DNA of 55,753 nt, from assembly GCA_964439725.1 (NCBI GenBank), contig CAYTPY010000003.1:1-55753 (forward strand). Reading direction: 5' to 3'. Below, one piece after another: positions 8,089 through 18,514 of the stretch. The DNA is from Croceibacterium_A sp964439725 (GTDB lineage: Bacteria > Pseudomonadota > Alphaproteobacteria > Sphingomonadales > Sphingomonadaceae). The notes beneath the pieces are model-generated. The model was not told where the DNA came from. It saw only the letters and a list, made by a program, of their open reading frames with translations, and made no database searches. How positions within the stretch are numbered: position 1 is the first letter of the stretch; every line of letters begins with the position of its first letter. The position numbers and the translations under genes are program-made.

Positions 8089-9891
8089 ATGGGTGATTCA
8101 GGCGATATGTTCGGCGAGCAGCCGCCGTGGGAAGACGGCGAGGAGCCGAAGCCGAGCGCTGCCGAGCTCGAAGCAGCGGGGCAATCCGCGCTGTTCAGCG
8201 CCGCTCCTGAAACGCCTCCAGCTCCAGCTCCAGCTCCGCCTCCAGCCGACGCTGCAGAGCCGCAAGCGAGCAAGCCGGCTGAGCCGGCCGCGCAGCCTTA
8301 CCGGGTGCTGGCGCGGAAATACCGGCCCCAGACCTTCTCCGAGTTGATTGGCCAGGAGCCGATGGTGCGCACGCTCGCCAATGCGATCGAGCGCGGGCGG
8401 CTGGCCCATGCGTTCCTGATGACCGGCGTGCGCGGGGTCGGGAAAACCTCGACCGCGCGGCTGATTGCCAAGGCTCTCAACTGCATCGGTCCGGACGGGC
8501 AGGGCGGCCCGACCATCGATCCGTGCGGCCAGTGCGAACCCTGCGTCGCCATCGCCGAGGGCCGCCACATCGACGTGATCGAGATGGACGCCGCTAGTCA
8601 CACCGGCGTCGACGACGTGCGCGAGATCATCGAGGCGGTGCGCTATGCCGCGGTCAGCGCGCGCTACAAGATCTACATCATCGACGAAGTCCACATGCTG
8701 AGCCGCAATGCGTTCAACGCGCTGCTGAAGACGCTCGAGGAGCCGCCGGCGCATGTGAAATTCCTGTTCGCGACGACCGAAGTCGACAAGCTGCCGGTCA
8801 CCGTGCTCAGCCGCACCCAACGCTTCGACTTGCGGCGCATTCCGACGCCGATGCTGCAGCAGCATTTCGCCAGCGTCTGCCGCCAGGAAGGCGTCGATGC
8901 CGAGGACGAGGCGCTGCACATGGTCGCTTCGGCGGCCGAAGGCTCGGTGCGCGACGGGCTGTCGATCCTCGACCAGGCGATCGCGCACGCCGATCTCGAC
9001 GGCGGCGGGAAAGTCACGGCGGAGCGGGTACGCGACATGCTCGGCCTGGCCGACAAGTCGGCGCTGCGCCGCCTGTTCGCCTCGCTGCTGGAAGGCGATC
9101 CGCAAGCGATGCTGGCCGAAGTGGAGCGGCAGTACGCGTTCGGCGTCGATCCGCTGGCGTTGATGCGTTCGCTGATGGAGCTGACGCACCGCATCGCGGT
9201 GACCCAAGTGGGCGGCGCGGGCGCCGATGCAGTGACGCAGGAAGAGCGGCAGGCGATCGAGGAGTGGGCGGGGCGGCTGTCCGCCGGACAGGTCCACCGC
9301 CTGTGGCAATTGCTGCTCAAGGGCCACGACGAAGTTCGCAGCGCTCCCGATCCGCTGGTTTCGGCGCAAATGGCGCTGCTGCGGGTGCTGCACGCCGCGG
9401 ACATGCCCGACCCGGGGATGCTGGCGAAGCAGATCGGGGAACTTGCTGCCAGCGGTGCCGCTGTCGCTGCCCATGCTGGCGGTGCCGGACCTGCCCCGGT
9501 CGCCCGGGTCGATTGGCGCGAGCTGTGCGAGCAAGTCGATCAGGCGGGCATGTTGCGCGTCGCCGGAGTGATGCGCGACTGGGTACGGGTCGTGGAACTT
9601 GCGCACGGCCGGCTCGTCTATTCGCTGGCGCCCGGCATGGCAGAAGATCCCGCCGCCGAGTTGCGTGACGCCTTGCTGAAGGCGACGGGCACGCGCTGGC
9701 AAGTCGAGCGGGGCACGGTCGATGGAGCACCTTCGCTGCGCGAACAGGCGCAGGCGGCCGAACAGGCCGAAGCAGACCGTATTCGCAGGGCCCCGCTGGT
9801 GGAGGCGGCATTCGCTGCTTTCCCGGACGCTGAGTTCGTCGAAGAAGGCGACACACCGAAGGGCGATCGCAATTGGAGCAGACGCGCATGA
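8089..9891 (+). CDS. dnaX: DNA polymerase III subunit gamma/tau
   Basis: This is the clamp-loader ATPase of the replicative polymerase. The N-terminal 75 residues are Pro/Ala-rich and probably disordered. The AAA+ core then begins at RKYRPQTFSELIGQ, with Walker A GVRGVGKTST near 114-123, zinc-binding cysteines in CGQCEPC, the DEVH Walker B in YIIDEVHMLSR, and the SRC-like arginine-finger segment VLSRTQRF. The length of 600 residues includes a tau-like C-terminal extension. I see no A-rich slippery run of the E. coli type, so I do not claim programmed frameshifting. It starts at ATG 8089 soon after the SRP RNA and its stop overlaps the YbaB start as ATGA. Confidence 0.96.
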   Translation: MGDSGDMFGEQPPWEDGEEPKPSAAELEAAGQSALFSAAPETPPAPAPAPPPADAAEPQASKPAEPAAQPYRVLARKYRPQTFSELIGQEPMVRTLANAIERGRLAHAFLMTGVRGVGKTSTARLIAKALNCIGPDGQGGPTIDPCGQCEPCVAIAEGRHIDVIEMDAASHTGVDDVREIIEAVRYAAVSARYKIYIIDEVHMLSRNAFNALLKTLEEPPAHVKFLFATTEVDKLPVTVLSRTQRFDLRRIPTPMLQQHFASVCRQEGVDAEDEALHMVASAAEGSVRDGLSILDQAIAHADLDGGGKVTAERVRDMLGLADKSALRRLFASLLEGDPQAMLAEVERQYAFGVDPLALMRSLMELTHRIAVTQVGGAGADAVTQEERQAIEEWAGRLSAGQVHRLWQLLLKGHDEVRSAPDPLVSAQMALLRVLHAADMPDPGMLAKQIGELAASGAAVAAHAGGAGPAPVARVDWRELCEQVDQAGMLRVAGVMRDWVRVVELAHGRLVYSLAPGMAEDPAAELRDALLKATGTRWQVERGTVDGAPSLREQAQAAEQAEADRIRRAPLVEAAFAAFPDAEFVEEGDTPKGDRNWSRRA

Positions 9892-10226
9892 ACATGGAAG
9901 AAATGCTGAAGAAGGCCCAGGAAGCGGCCGAAACCATCCAGAAGCAGATGGGAGAAACGCAAGCCAAGCTCGACAGCATCGAGGTGGAGGGCGTGTCTGG
10001 CGGCGGGCTGGTGAAGATCCGCGCAACGGCGAAGGGCCGCATCCTGGGCGTCGCCATCGACGACAGCCTGATCGTGCCGAACGACAAGCAAATGCTCGAG
10101 GACCTCGTCGCGGCCGCCTTCAATGACGCTCGCACCAAGGCCGATCAGGCGGCCAATGCGGAAATGCAGAAAGTCCAGCAAGGCATGGGCCTGCCCCCCG
10201 GTTTCAACCTGCCGGGAATGGGTTAA
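9888..10226 (+). CDS. YbaB/EbfC family nucleoid-associated protein
   Basis: This 112-residue DNA-binding protein of the YbaB/EbfC family begins MNMEEMLKKAQEAAE, the family's usual N-terminal helix. It also shows the VEGVSGGGLVKIRATAKGRI core strand pattern and a Pro/Gly/Met-rich end. ATG 9888 overlaps the dnaX stop by four bases (ATGA), with GGAG about ten bases upstream inside dnaX. A TTG at 9873 is in frame but unneeded. The dnaX-ybaB pair is conserved in many bacteria, usually followed by recR, which is absent here: lon comes next, behind a hairpin. Confidence 0.93.
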   Translation: MNMEEMLKKAQEAAETIQKQMGETQAKLDSIEVEGVSGGGLVKIRATAKGRILGVAIDDSLIVPNDKQMLEDLVAAAFNDARTKADQAANAEMQKVQQGMGLPPGFNLPGMG

Positions 10227-10254
10227 TCCGAACGCCGGCGTCCACAGCGAAAAG

Positions 10255-10286
10255 AGCGCGCCCGTTGCGAGGCAGGGGCGCGCTTC
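10255..10286 (+). terminator. GC-rich hairpin after ybaB
   Basis: A nine-base perfect stem (AGCGCGCCC with GGGCGCGCT, twelve-base loop) is flanked by AAAA before and TTCCC after. It separates dnaX-ybaB from lon. The T-run is weak on the plus strand, while the minus strand would have a T-run after the stem. Confidence 0.5.
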
Positions 10287-10304
10287 CCATATGCTTGCCC
10301 AAGA

Positions 10305-10332
10305 TGTGCGGCGTCCCGCGCGGTGCCGCACA
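10305..10332 (+). other. Stem-loop in the lon leader
   Basis: An eight-base perfect inverted repeat, TGTGCGGC (10305-10312) with GCCGCACA (10325-10332), ends two bases before ATG 10335 and 27 bases before the preferred lon start. It could affect translation of lon or mark a processed 5' end. No function is proven. Confidence 0.4.
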
Positions 10333-10358
10333 CAATGAATTGGACGGACTATACTGAC

Positions 10359-12755
<2,397 letters not shown>

Positions 12756-12760
12756 GCGTT

Positions 12761-12826
12761 GCAAGCGGAAATCCGCCGGGCGGTGCCAACCCGCTCTCGC
12801 AATGCGGGAGCGGGGGCGCCGCTTGC
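12761..12826 (+). other. Branched stem-loop structure after lon, probable transcript end
   Basis: An outer stem (GCAAGCGG 12761-12768 with CCGCTTGC 12819-12826) encloses a strong inner hairpin (12790-12800 with 12804-12814, eleven pairs with one G-T, three-base loop). It starts six bases after the lon stop. No T-run follows, so it is a candidate 3'-end structure rather than a classic terminator. Confidence 0.5.
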
Positions 12827-12900
12827 CCGCGGCATATCGGTATTTGTGCCAAGATCGACCGGCGAATCCCGGAACCGCGGGGCTGGCGGCGGCTTAGGCT

Positions 12901-12929
12901 TTGACAGCCGGGCGAAAACTCGCTCAATT
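12901..12929 (+). promoter_or_regulatory. Probable sigma-70 promoter of the HU gene
   Basis: A perfect TTGACA (12901-12906) is followed after 17 bases by TCAATT (12924-12929), a weak -10. It lies 70 bases before the HU start, indicating that HU has its own promoter after lon. Confidence 0.5.
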
Positions 12930-12998
12930 CCGGGTATCGCGCGTGGCGATTCCAATTCCTGCATACCAAAACCAACAATCGAGGGGGTTCTTCCGGAC

Positions 12999-13271
12999 AT
13001 GAACAAGAACGAACTGATCGGGGCCGTCGCGGAAACCAGCGGTCTTTCGCGCACCGATGCGACCAAGGCGGTCGAAGGCGTCTTCGACACCATCACGTCC
13101 GCCCTGTCCAAGGGCGACGAAGTGCGGCTCGTCGGTTTCGGCACCTTTTCGGTAGCCAAGCGCAAGGCCTCGACTGGCCGCAACCCCCGGACGGGCGAGC
13201 CGATGACCATCAAGGCTTCGACCCAGCCCAAGTTCAAGGCGGGCAAGGGCCTCAAGGACTCCTGCAACTGA
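12999..13271 (+). CDS. DNA-binding protein HU
   Basis: This 90-residue histone-like protein bends and compacts DNA as a dimer. The N-terminal helices (MNKNELIGAVAETSGLS) and the family signature GFGTFSVAKRKASTGRNPRTG, which forms the DNA-grasping arm, are complete, and the end KFKAGKGLKDSCN fits HU. The frame is open far upstream, but a GAGGGGG ribosome-binding site at 12981-12987 and homology to family N-termini fix ATG 12999. It follows lon by 243 bases with its own promoter and ends before a terminator. Confidence 0.95.
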   Translation: MNKNELIGAVAETSGLSRTDATKAVEGVFDTITSALSKGDEVRLVGFGTFSVAKRKASTGRNPRTGEPMTIKASTQPKFKAGKGLKDSCN

Positions 13272-13315
13272 GGCCATGAGACGTCCCGGCCGCGGGGGGC
13301 GGCCGAGTGCGGCGA

Positions 13316-13351
13316 AGGGCTGCTCCCGCTTATGCCGGGGCAGCCCTTTGT
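13316..13351 (+). terminator. Rho-independent terminator of the HU gene
   Basis: The stem AAGGGCTGC(TCCC) pairs with (GGGG)CAGCCCTT and runs into TTTGTT. It lies between the convergent genes for HU and RlmB and could serve both strands, though the T-run favours the plus strand. Confidence 0.75.
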
Positions 13352-13370
13352 TGCGTCGGGCTGGGGCGCG

Positions 13371-14162
13371 CTAGCTGCGGGTCGCTACCGCGTAGAGCGC
13401 GATCGCCGCCGCGTTCGAGACGTTCAGGCTCTCCATCGCATCGCTGATCGGCAGGCGCGCCAGTGCATCGCAGTGCGCCGCGATGTTGTGCCGCATGCCT
13501 TCGCCTTCGGCGCCGAGGACCAGCGCCACCGGCCCGGCGGGCAGCGCCTCGGCGAGAGTGGCTTCGGCTTCCCCGGCGAGGCCGATGCGCCAGTATCCCG
13601 CTTCGGCGATTTCCTCGAGCGCGCGGGCGAGATTGACCACGCGCACCCAAGGCACGATTTCGAGCGCGCCGGACGCCGACTTGCCCAGGACCCCGCCTTC
13701 AGGCGGCGCGTGCCGGTCCTGCGTGACCAGAGCCGCCGCATCGAAAGCCGCGGCCGATCGCATGATGGCGCCGATGTTGTGCGGGTCGGTCACCTGGTCG
13801 AGCACGATCACCGGGCGGCCGGGATCGCTGTCGAGCACGTCGGCCAGGTAGTGATCCTCGAGCGCGGCGCATTCGAGAACCAGGCCCTGGTGCGGGGCGT
13901 CGCGCGCCACCAGCCGGGCCAGGTCGGCGCCGTCGGCATATTCGATCGGAAAGTCGGGCGGCAGCTCGCCGTCGAGCGAGTCGACGCCTTCGCGCGTCGC
14001 CCACAGCTTGCGATGAACGCGGGCCGGGTTCTTGAGCGCCGCTTCGACCGCGTGCCGGCCCCAGAGGCGGACTTGCCCCTGACTGGCGCGCCCCGAGCCG
14101 CGGCCCCCTTGCATGCGCCCGGCGCGGCCGCGCAGCCTGCGTGTATCGTCCTTTTTAGCCAT
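13371..14162 (-). CDS. rlmB: 23S rRNA (guanosine-2'-O-)-methyltransferase RlmB, TrmH/SpoU family
   Basis: This SPOUT-fold enzyme methylates the ribose of a conserved guanosine of 23S rRNA (G2251 in E. coli). The three SpoU motifs are complete: DPHNIGAIMRSA (motif 1), LVLGAEGEGMR (motif 2) and ESLNVSNAAAIALY (motif 3, knotted SAM site). An N-terminal substrate-binding domain begins at LWGRHAVEAALKNP after a basic 30-residue extension. The total of 263 residues is usual. RlmB rather than another TrmH-family member is inferred from the GRHAVEAAL start. The gene is divergent from tRNA-Tyr. Confidence 0.88.
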   Translation of the reverse strand: MAKKDDTRRLRGRAGRMQGGRGSGRASQGQVRLWGRHAVEAALKNPARVHRKLWATREGVDSLDGELPPDFPIEYADGADLARLVARDAPHQGLVLECAALEDHYLADVLDSDPGRPVIVLDQVTDPHNIGAIMRSAAAFDAAALVTQDRHAPPEGGVLGKSASGALEIVPWVRVVNLARALEEIAEAGYWRIGLAGEAEATLAEALPAGPVALVLGAEGEGMRHNIAAHCDALARLPISDAMESLNVSNAAAIALYAVATRS

Positions 14163-14201
14163 GCGGGCCCCCTAGCGTGGATTGGCAGGGCAGCGCCACC
14201 A

Positions 14202-14230
14202 TTGACACGCGCGCGCCGCTTCGTCATGGA
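14202..14230 (+). promoter_or_regulatory. Possible promoter of tRNA-Tyr
   Basis: A perfect TTGACA lies at 14202-14207, and a 17-base spacer leads to CATGGA, a poor -10. A small GGCCCC/GGGGCC hairpin (14249-14264) followed by TTAAAA lies between it and the tRNA. The -35 is convincing; the rest is tentative. Confidence 0.35.
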
Positions 14231-14302
14231 CGCGCGCACTCGGCCGGTGGCCCCCAACGGGGCCTTAAAAGCTGCGGGTCATCCCGCGTCCGGCTCTCCG
14301 GT

Positions 14303-14388
14303 GGACAGGTGGCCGAGTGGTTAAAGGCAGCAGACTGTAAATCTGCCCGCGCAAGCGTACGCTGGTTCGAATCCAGCCCTGTCCACCA
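14303..14388 (+). tRNA. tRNA-Tyr (anticodon GTA)
   Basis: This class II tRNA has an acceptor stem GGACAGG pairing with CCTGTCC, anticodon stem GCAGA/TCTGC around loop CTGTAAA (anticodon GTA), a long variable arm, the T-arm GGTTCGAATCC and an encoded CCA at 14386-14388. The long arm and the anticodon both fit tyrosine. Confidence 0.97.
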
Positions 14389-14515
14389 CCGCCGCCGCTT
14401 CGCACTCGGTATCGTCCGGTTCCACGGCGGTGGGGCCTCCCCGGGCGACGGTTAATGGTGGACTACTTGCTCGCCGGTCAGTCTTTGCCTTGTCGGGCCG
14501 GAAGCACTTCCCTAG

Positions 14516-15277
14516 ATGGGCTCGATGGCCGGAGAACTGCGTGATAACCGGGGCCGGGGCGAAGCCGAGTGGAGCTGGCCCGCGATCCATCCAGAAGGGC
14601 GAAAGTTCGGCCTGATTGCGGCCGGCGTTGCGCTGGCGGTGCTGCTGTTCCTCGACTGGGAGATCATCGGCTGGCCGCTGCTGCTGCTGTCGCTGGGCGT
14701 TTTCGCGTTCTTCCGCGATCCCGAGCGCGTGGTGCCGCAAGGCGACGACCTGATCGTGGCCCCGGCTGACGGGCTCGTCACCTTGATCACCCAAGTGCCG
14801 CCGCCGCCAGAGCTGCAAGGCCCCGACGGCACCGGCCAGCCCGGGCTCGGGGCCGAGCCGGTCACCCGCATCTCGATCTTCATGTCGGTCTTCGACGTGC
14901 ACATCAATCGCGCCCCGGTGGGCGGAACGGTGCGGCGGGTCGTCTATCTCCCCGGCAAGTTCCTCAACGCCGACCTCGACAAGGCGAGCGAAGAGAACGA
15001 GCGGCAACATATCCTGATCGAGCGTGCCGACGGCAGGCCGATCGGCTTCACGCAGATTGCGGGACTGGTGGCGCGGCGTATCGTGCCGTTCGTCAAGCCG
15101 GGCGACATCGTAGCCGCGGGCCAGCGGATCGGTTTGATTCGCTTCGGTAGCCGGGTCGACGTCTACTTGCCGCACGGGACCGATGCGAAAGTTCTGCTGG
15201 GGCAAACCATTGTCGCCGGCGAGACCGTGCTTGCCGAACTGGGCCGCCAACAGCTCATCGAAGGCGTCAACCAGTGA
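14516..15277 (+). CDS. psd: Phosphatidylserine decarboxylase
   Basis: This enzyme makes phosphatidylethanolamine from phosphatidylserine at the inner membrane. The 253-residue proenzyme has two hydrophobic helices near 31-66, then FFRDPER and the APADG motif (82-86), the active-site region MSVFDVHINRAPV, and the self-cleavage pair Gly211-Ser212 in RFGSRVD, which would generate the pyruvoyl group. This is the short, Psd type II-like form found in alphaproteobacteria. Its stop overlaps the pssA start by four bases (GTGA), so synthesis and decarboxylation of phosphatidylserine are translationally linked. ATG 14525 is an alternative start. Confidence 0.95.
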   Translation: MGSMAGELRDNRGRGEAEWSWPAIHPEGRKFGLIAAGVALAVLLFLDWEIIGWPLLLLSLGVFAFFRDPERVVPQGDDLIVAPADGLVTLITQVPPPPELQGPDGTGQPGLGAEPVTRISIFMSVFDVHINRAPVGGTVRRVVYLPGKFLNADLDKASEENERQHILIERADGRPIGFTQIAGLVARRIVPFVKPGDIVAAGQRIGLIRFGSRVDVYLPHGTDAKVLLGQTIVAGETVLAELGRQQLIEGVNQ

Positions 15278-16128
15278 ACGCCGGGCCGGACGACGAACGG
15301 CCCATTCAACCGGGGCCCTCGTGGCTTGGTCCCAACGGGTCCGACGACGCGGCACAATCCGTGTCTCCGGGCCCGCCAGGCCTGACATTGCGGGCCGTGC
15401 TACCGAATGCGATCACCGCCGCTGCGCTGTGTTCGGGGCTGACCGGCATCCGTTTCGCCATCACGGGCGATTTCCGCATGGCGGTCTTCGCAATCATCCT
15501 GGCGGGGATGCTGGACGGGATCGACGGGAGGATCGCTCGGCTGCTGAAGGCGCAATCGCGTTTCGGCGCGGAGCTCGACAGCCTGGCCGACTCGCTCAGC
15601 TTCGGAATGGCGCCGGCGCTGGTCTTGTTTATGTGGTCGCTGCAGGATTTGCCGCGGTTCGGCTGGTTCGCCGCATTGGCCTTCGCGATCTGCTGCGCGC
15701 TGCGCCTCGCCCGTTTCAATGCCCAGATCGATGTCGAGCATCAGCCGCACAAGTCGGTTGGTTTCCTGACCGGCGTGCCTGCTCCGGTCGGAGCCGGCCT
15801 CGCGTTCCTGCCGATGTACTTGTTTATGGCCACCGGTGCGGACGTGTTCCGCTCGCCGGCATTGGTAGCCATCTGGTTGGTTCTGATAGCCGGCTTGATG
15901 ATCTCCAACCTCGCGACGCTGAGCTGGACCTTAATTCGGCCCAGACGCAATATACGGCTGCCCGCCATCGCTCTTGCTGGACTGCTATTCGCCGCTTTGC
16001 TGACCGAAACCTGGTGGACGCTGGCGGCCGTTTCGATCGCTTATCTGGCGCTGATGCCTTACAGCATCATGCGCTATGCCAAGTTGCGGCGGCAACCACC
16101 GGCATCGGGCGTAGCGACTTCGGTTTGA
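15274..16128 (+). CDS. pssA: CDP-diacylglycerol-serine O-phosphatidyltransferase
   Basis: This integral membrane enzyme (284 residues) forms phosphatidylserine from CDP-diacylglycerol and serine, feeding Psd. The CDP-alcohol phosphotransferase signature DG-x2-AR-x8-G-x3-D-x3-D is complete in DGIDGRIAR to LDSLAD, about residues 73-98. Several hydrophobic helices follow. GTG 15274 overlaps the psd stop. The first 38 residues are a hydrophilic Pro/Gly-rich extension. The last 62 bases overlap, antisense, a possible small membrane protein gene. Confidence 0.94.
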   Translation: MNAGPDDERPIQPGPSWLGPNGSDDAAQSVSPGPPGLTLRAVLPNAITAAALCSGLTGIRFAITGDFRMAVFAIILAGMLDGIDGRIARLLKAQSRFGAELDSLADSLSFGMAPALVLFMWSLQDLPRFGWFAALAFAICCALRLARFNAQIDVEHQPHKSVGFLTGVPAPVGAGLAFLPMYLFMATGADVFRSPALVAIWLVLIAGLMISNLATLSWTLIRPRRNIRLPAIALAGLLFAALLTETWWTLAAVSIAYLALMPYSIMRYAKLRRQPPASGVATSV

Positions 16129-16264
16129 GCCGGCGCTGATAGCTGCGAAGCTCCGCGAGGATCTTGCGACGCCGTTCCAGACCCCGATTTACCGCGACAT
16201 GGATCTGCACGAGCGCTGCGAAAGCCACGAGGCCGAACAGCGTGGAGACAGCAATAGCCAGCAT
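16067..16264 (-). CDS. Possible small single-span membrane protein
   Basis: This 65-residue reading frame has an N-terminal hydrophobic helix (about residues 2-25), a conserved-looking VNRGLERRRKILAEL segment and a basic tail. AAGG lies eight bases before its ATG on the minus strand. It overlaps the end of pssA antisense by about 62 bases, so the C-terminus may be poorly constrained. The helix followed by an arginine-rich turn looks like a real membrane peptide, but I do not recognise a named family. A chance frame remains possible. Confidence 0.5.
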   Translation of the reverse strand: MLAIAVSTLFGLVAFAALVQIHVAVNRGLERRRKILAELRSYQRRLKPKSLRPMPVVAAATWHSA

Positions 16265-16560
16265 GACTTGACCTTATCTATGCGCTCCGCTCGGGCGAAT
16301 AACTGCGAATGGGCGCTGATGTTCCTGGTATGGCCTGGTGTTCCCTATATGTTCTCGCGTGTCAAGCTGCTTAGGACGTGTCCATCGGTCGCAGCTTTGA
16401 GGCTGGATTTCTCGAACGGAGCCGAGTAAGGGCCGGCGGTCGCCGAACCCATTCCTGGGGCCGACGGCAAATCCACATGGGAAGCGCACATACCGGTGCC
16501 GCAGCGGGCTCTCCGCCACGGTTCCAGCTTTCCAGAGGCATAACCGGAAAGGAAATACTT
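16265..16560 (+). promoter_or_regulatory. rpsB upstream and leader region
   Basis: This region between the small minus-strand frame and rpsB must hold the rpsB-tsf promoter. One weak candidate is TTCCTG (16322-16327), a 17-base spacer, then CTATAT (16345-16350), the alphaproteobacterial -10 form. That would give a leader of about 200 bases, long enough for autoregulation by S2 as known in other bacteria. The reading frame stays open here, but nothing resembles an S2 extension. Confidence 0.35.
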
Positions 16561-17337
16561 ATGGCGGCTCCTACCGTCACGATGCAGCAATTGATCGAGG
16601 CCGGCGCCCACTTCGGCCACCAGACCCACCGCTGGAACCCCCGCATGAAGCCCTACATCTTCGGCGCGCGGAACGGCGTTCACATCATCGACCTTTCGCA
16701 GACCGTGCCGCTGTTTGCGCGCGCGCTGGATTTCGTCGGTTCGACCGTCCGTGCGGGTGGCAAGGTGCTGTTCGTGGGAACCAAGCGCCAGGCGCAGGAT
16801 CCTATCGCCGAAGCGGCGCGCCGCTGCGGTCAGCATTTCGTCAACCACCGCTGGCTGGGCGGCATGCTGACCAACTGGAAGACCATTTCCGGTTCGATCA
16901 AGCGCCTGAAGAGCCTTGAGGAGCAGCTCTCCGGCGACACCTCGGGCCTGACCAAGAAGGAAGTCCTGCAGCTTACCCGCGAGCTCGACAAGCTGCGGCT
17001 TTCGCTGGGCGGCATCCGCGACATGGGCGGCATTCCCGATGTCATGTTCGTCATCGATGCGAACAAGGAAGAGCTGGCGATCAAGGAAGCCAACGTGCTC
17101 GGCATTCCGGTGGTCGCCATTCTCGACACCAACGTCGACCCCAATGGCATTGCCTTCCCGGTCCCTGGTAACGACGACGCCAGCCGTGCCGTGCGGCTTT
17201 ACTGCGACGCGATTGCCCAGGCCGCCACTACTGGCCGCACCGAAGGCGTGGTCGATTCGGGTGCCGACATCGGCGCGATGGACGCTCCGCCGGCTGAAGC
17301 GGCCGTCGCCGAGGAAGCAGTGGCCGCCGAAGCCTGA
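16561..17337 (+). CDS. rpsB: 30S ribosomal protein S2
   Basis: This is a small-subunit ribosomal protein of 258 residues. Family landmarks are MQQLIEAGAHFGHQTHRWNPRM at the start (shown here only as the family pattern GAHFGHQTHRWNP), VNHRWLGGMLTNW, and DANKEELAIKEANVLGIPVVAILDTN. The acidic Ala/Glu/Pro-rich tail is typical of alphaproteobacteria. The strong ribosome-binding site GGAAAGGA (16545-16552) fixes ATG 16561. The gene forms the conserved rpsB-tsf pair with an 87-base gap. Confidence 0.97.
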   Translation: MAAPTVTMQQLIEAGAHFGHQTHRWNPRMKPYIFGARNGVHIIDLSQTVPLFARALDFVGSTVRAGGKVLFVGTKRQAQDPIAEAARRCGQHFVNHRWLGGMLTNWKTISGSIKRLKSLEEQLSGDTSGLTKKEVLQLTRELDKLRLSLGGIRDMGGIPDVMFVIDANKEELAIKEANVLGIPVVAILDTNVDPNGIAFPVPGNDDASRAVRLYCDAIAQAATTGRTEGVVDSGADIGAMDAPPAEAAVAEEAVAAEA

Positions 17338-17424
17338 TCGGCTGGCTGCATTTGCAATTCGGAGCGTCAGGCCAATCTAAGAGCGGCCTGGCGCTTCGCC
17401 CCCAATTTCTGTGAGGACAGTACA

Positions 17425-18348
17425 ATGGCTTACACTGCAGCCGACGTGAAGAATCTCCGCGAGCGCACGGGCGCCGGGATGATGGACTGCAAGAAGGCGC
17501 TCGACGAAGCCGGCGGCGATTTTGAAGCGGCCGTTGACGCTCTGCGCGCCAAGGGTCTTGCTGCGGCTGCCAAGAAGTCCAGCCGTACCGCAGCCGAGGG
17601 CCTCGTCGGCGTCGCGGTCGAAGGTGTCCGCGGCGTGGCGGTCGAGGTGAACTCCGAGACCGACTTCGTCGCCAAGAACGAGCAATTCCAGGACTTCGTG
17701 CGTAGCGTGACCCAGGTCGCGCTGGAGCAGAACGTCGACGATCTCGAAGCGCTGAAGAACGCGGCCTACCCCGGCGGCGGCACGGTAGCCGACAAGCTGA
17801 CCAGCAACGTCGCGACGATCGGCGAGAACCAACAGGTTCGCCGCATCAAGGGCGTCTCGGTGAGCCAGGGCATCGTCGTGCCCTACATTCACAACGCCCA
17901 GGCGCCGAGCCTCGGCAAGATCGGCGTGCTCGTCGCGCTCGAGAGCTCGGCCGGTGCTGACGTTCTGGAGCCGCTCGGCAAGCAACTGGCGATGCACATC
18001 GCCGCTGCGTTCCCCCAGGCGCTCGATGCCGACGGGCTCGATCCTGAGGTTCTGGAGCGCGAGCGCAAGATCGCGGCCGAAAAGGCAGCCGAGAGCGGCA
18101 AGCCGGCTGACGTTCAGGCAAAGATGGTCGACGGCGCGGTGAAGAAGTACGCGAAGGAAAACGCGTTGCTGAGCCAGCTTTCGGTGATGGACAACAAGAC
18201 TCCGATCGCGGACGTCGTCGCCCAGGCCGGCAAGGCTGCGGGCACCTCGATCGTGCTGAAGGACTATGTCCGCTTCCAGCTCGGCGAAGGTATCGAAAAG
18301 GAAGAGAGCGACTTCGCGGCGGAAGTCGCGGCTGCCGTCGGCGGCTGA
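17425..18348 (+). CDS. tsf: Translation elongation factor Ts
   Basis: EF-Ts recycles EF-Tu by exchanging GDP for GTP. The protein has 307 residues. The N-terminal UBA-like domain reads AADVKNLRERTGAGMMDCKKAL, with the TGAGMMDCKKAL signature. The core includes the TDFVAKNEQF motif that contacts EF-Tu and the ending ENALLSQLSVMDNKTPIADV is normal. GAGGACAG lies before ATG 17425. It is the second gene of the rpsB-tsf transcript and is followed by a clear terminator. Confidence 0.97.
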   Translation: MAYTAADVKNLRERTGAGMMDCKKALDEAGGDFEAAVDALRAKGLAAAAKKSSRTAAEGLVGVAVEGVRGVAVEVNSETDFVAKNEQFQDFVRSVTQVALEQNVDDLEALKNAAYPGGGTVADKLTSNVATIGENQQVRRIKGVSVSQGIVVPYIHNAQAPSLGKIGVLVALESSAGADVLEPLGKQLAMHIAAAFPQALDADGLDPEVLERERKIAAEKAAESGKPADVQAKMVDGAVKKYAKENALLSQLSVMDNKTPIADVVAQAGKAAGTSIVLKDYVRFQLGEGIEKEESDFAAEVAAAVGG

Positions 18349-18372
18349 CGCCCAGCGCTAGTTATGCATGAC

Positions 18373-18406
18373 GAAGGCCGCCGGGCGCGAGTTCGGCGGC
18401 CTTTCT
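18373..18406 (+). terminator. Rho-independent terminator of rpsB-tsf
   Basis: The stem AAGGCCGCCG (18374-18383) pairs perfectly with CGGCGGCCTT (18394-18403) around a ten-base loop and runs into TTTCTC. It lies 25 bases after the tsf stop. Confidence 0.85.
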
Positions 18407-18514
18407 CATGCAACCGCGATTTGGACGCTAAGGTCTGTTGCGACGCTGGATCACGCATCGACCCAATGTAAGAACGCAATTACCCATCGATTTCAGTGCT
18501 CAGCGGAATTCGGT

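Noticed and set aside
8098..10026. Long open frame of 642 codons on the minus strand
   Set aside because: It is antisense to dnaX, which has complete catalytic motifs. High-GC third positions keep the opposite frame open, and the translation is Arg/His-rich and shows no domain.
16378..16560. N-terminal extension of rpsB by about 60 residues
   Set aside because: A strong ribosome-binding site and the conserved S2 start place the true start at 16561. The extension has no S2-like sequence.
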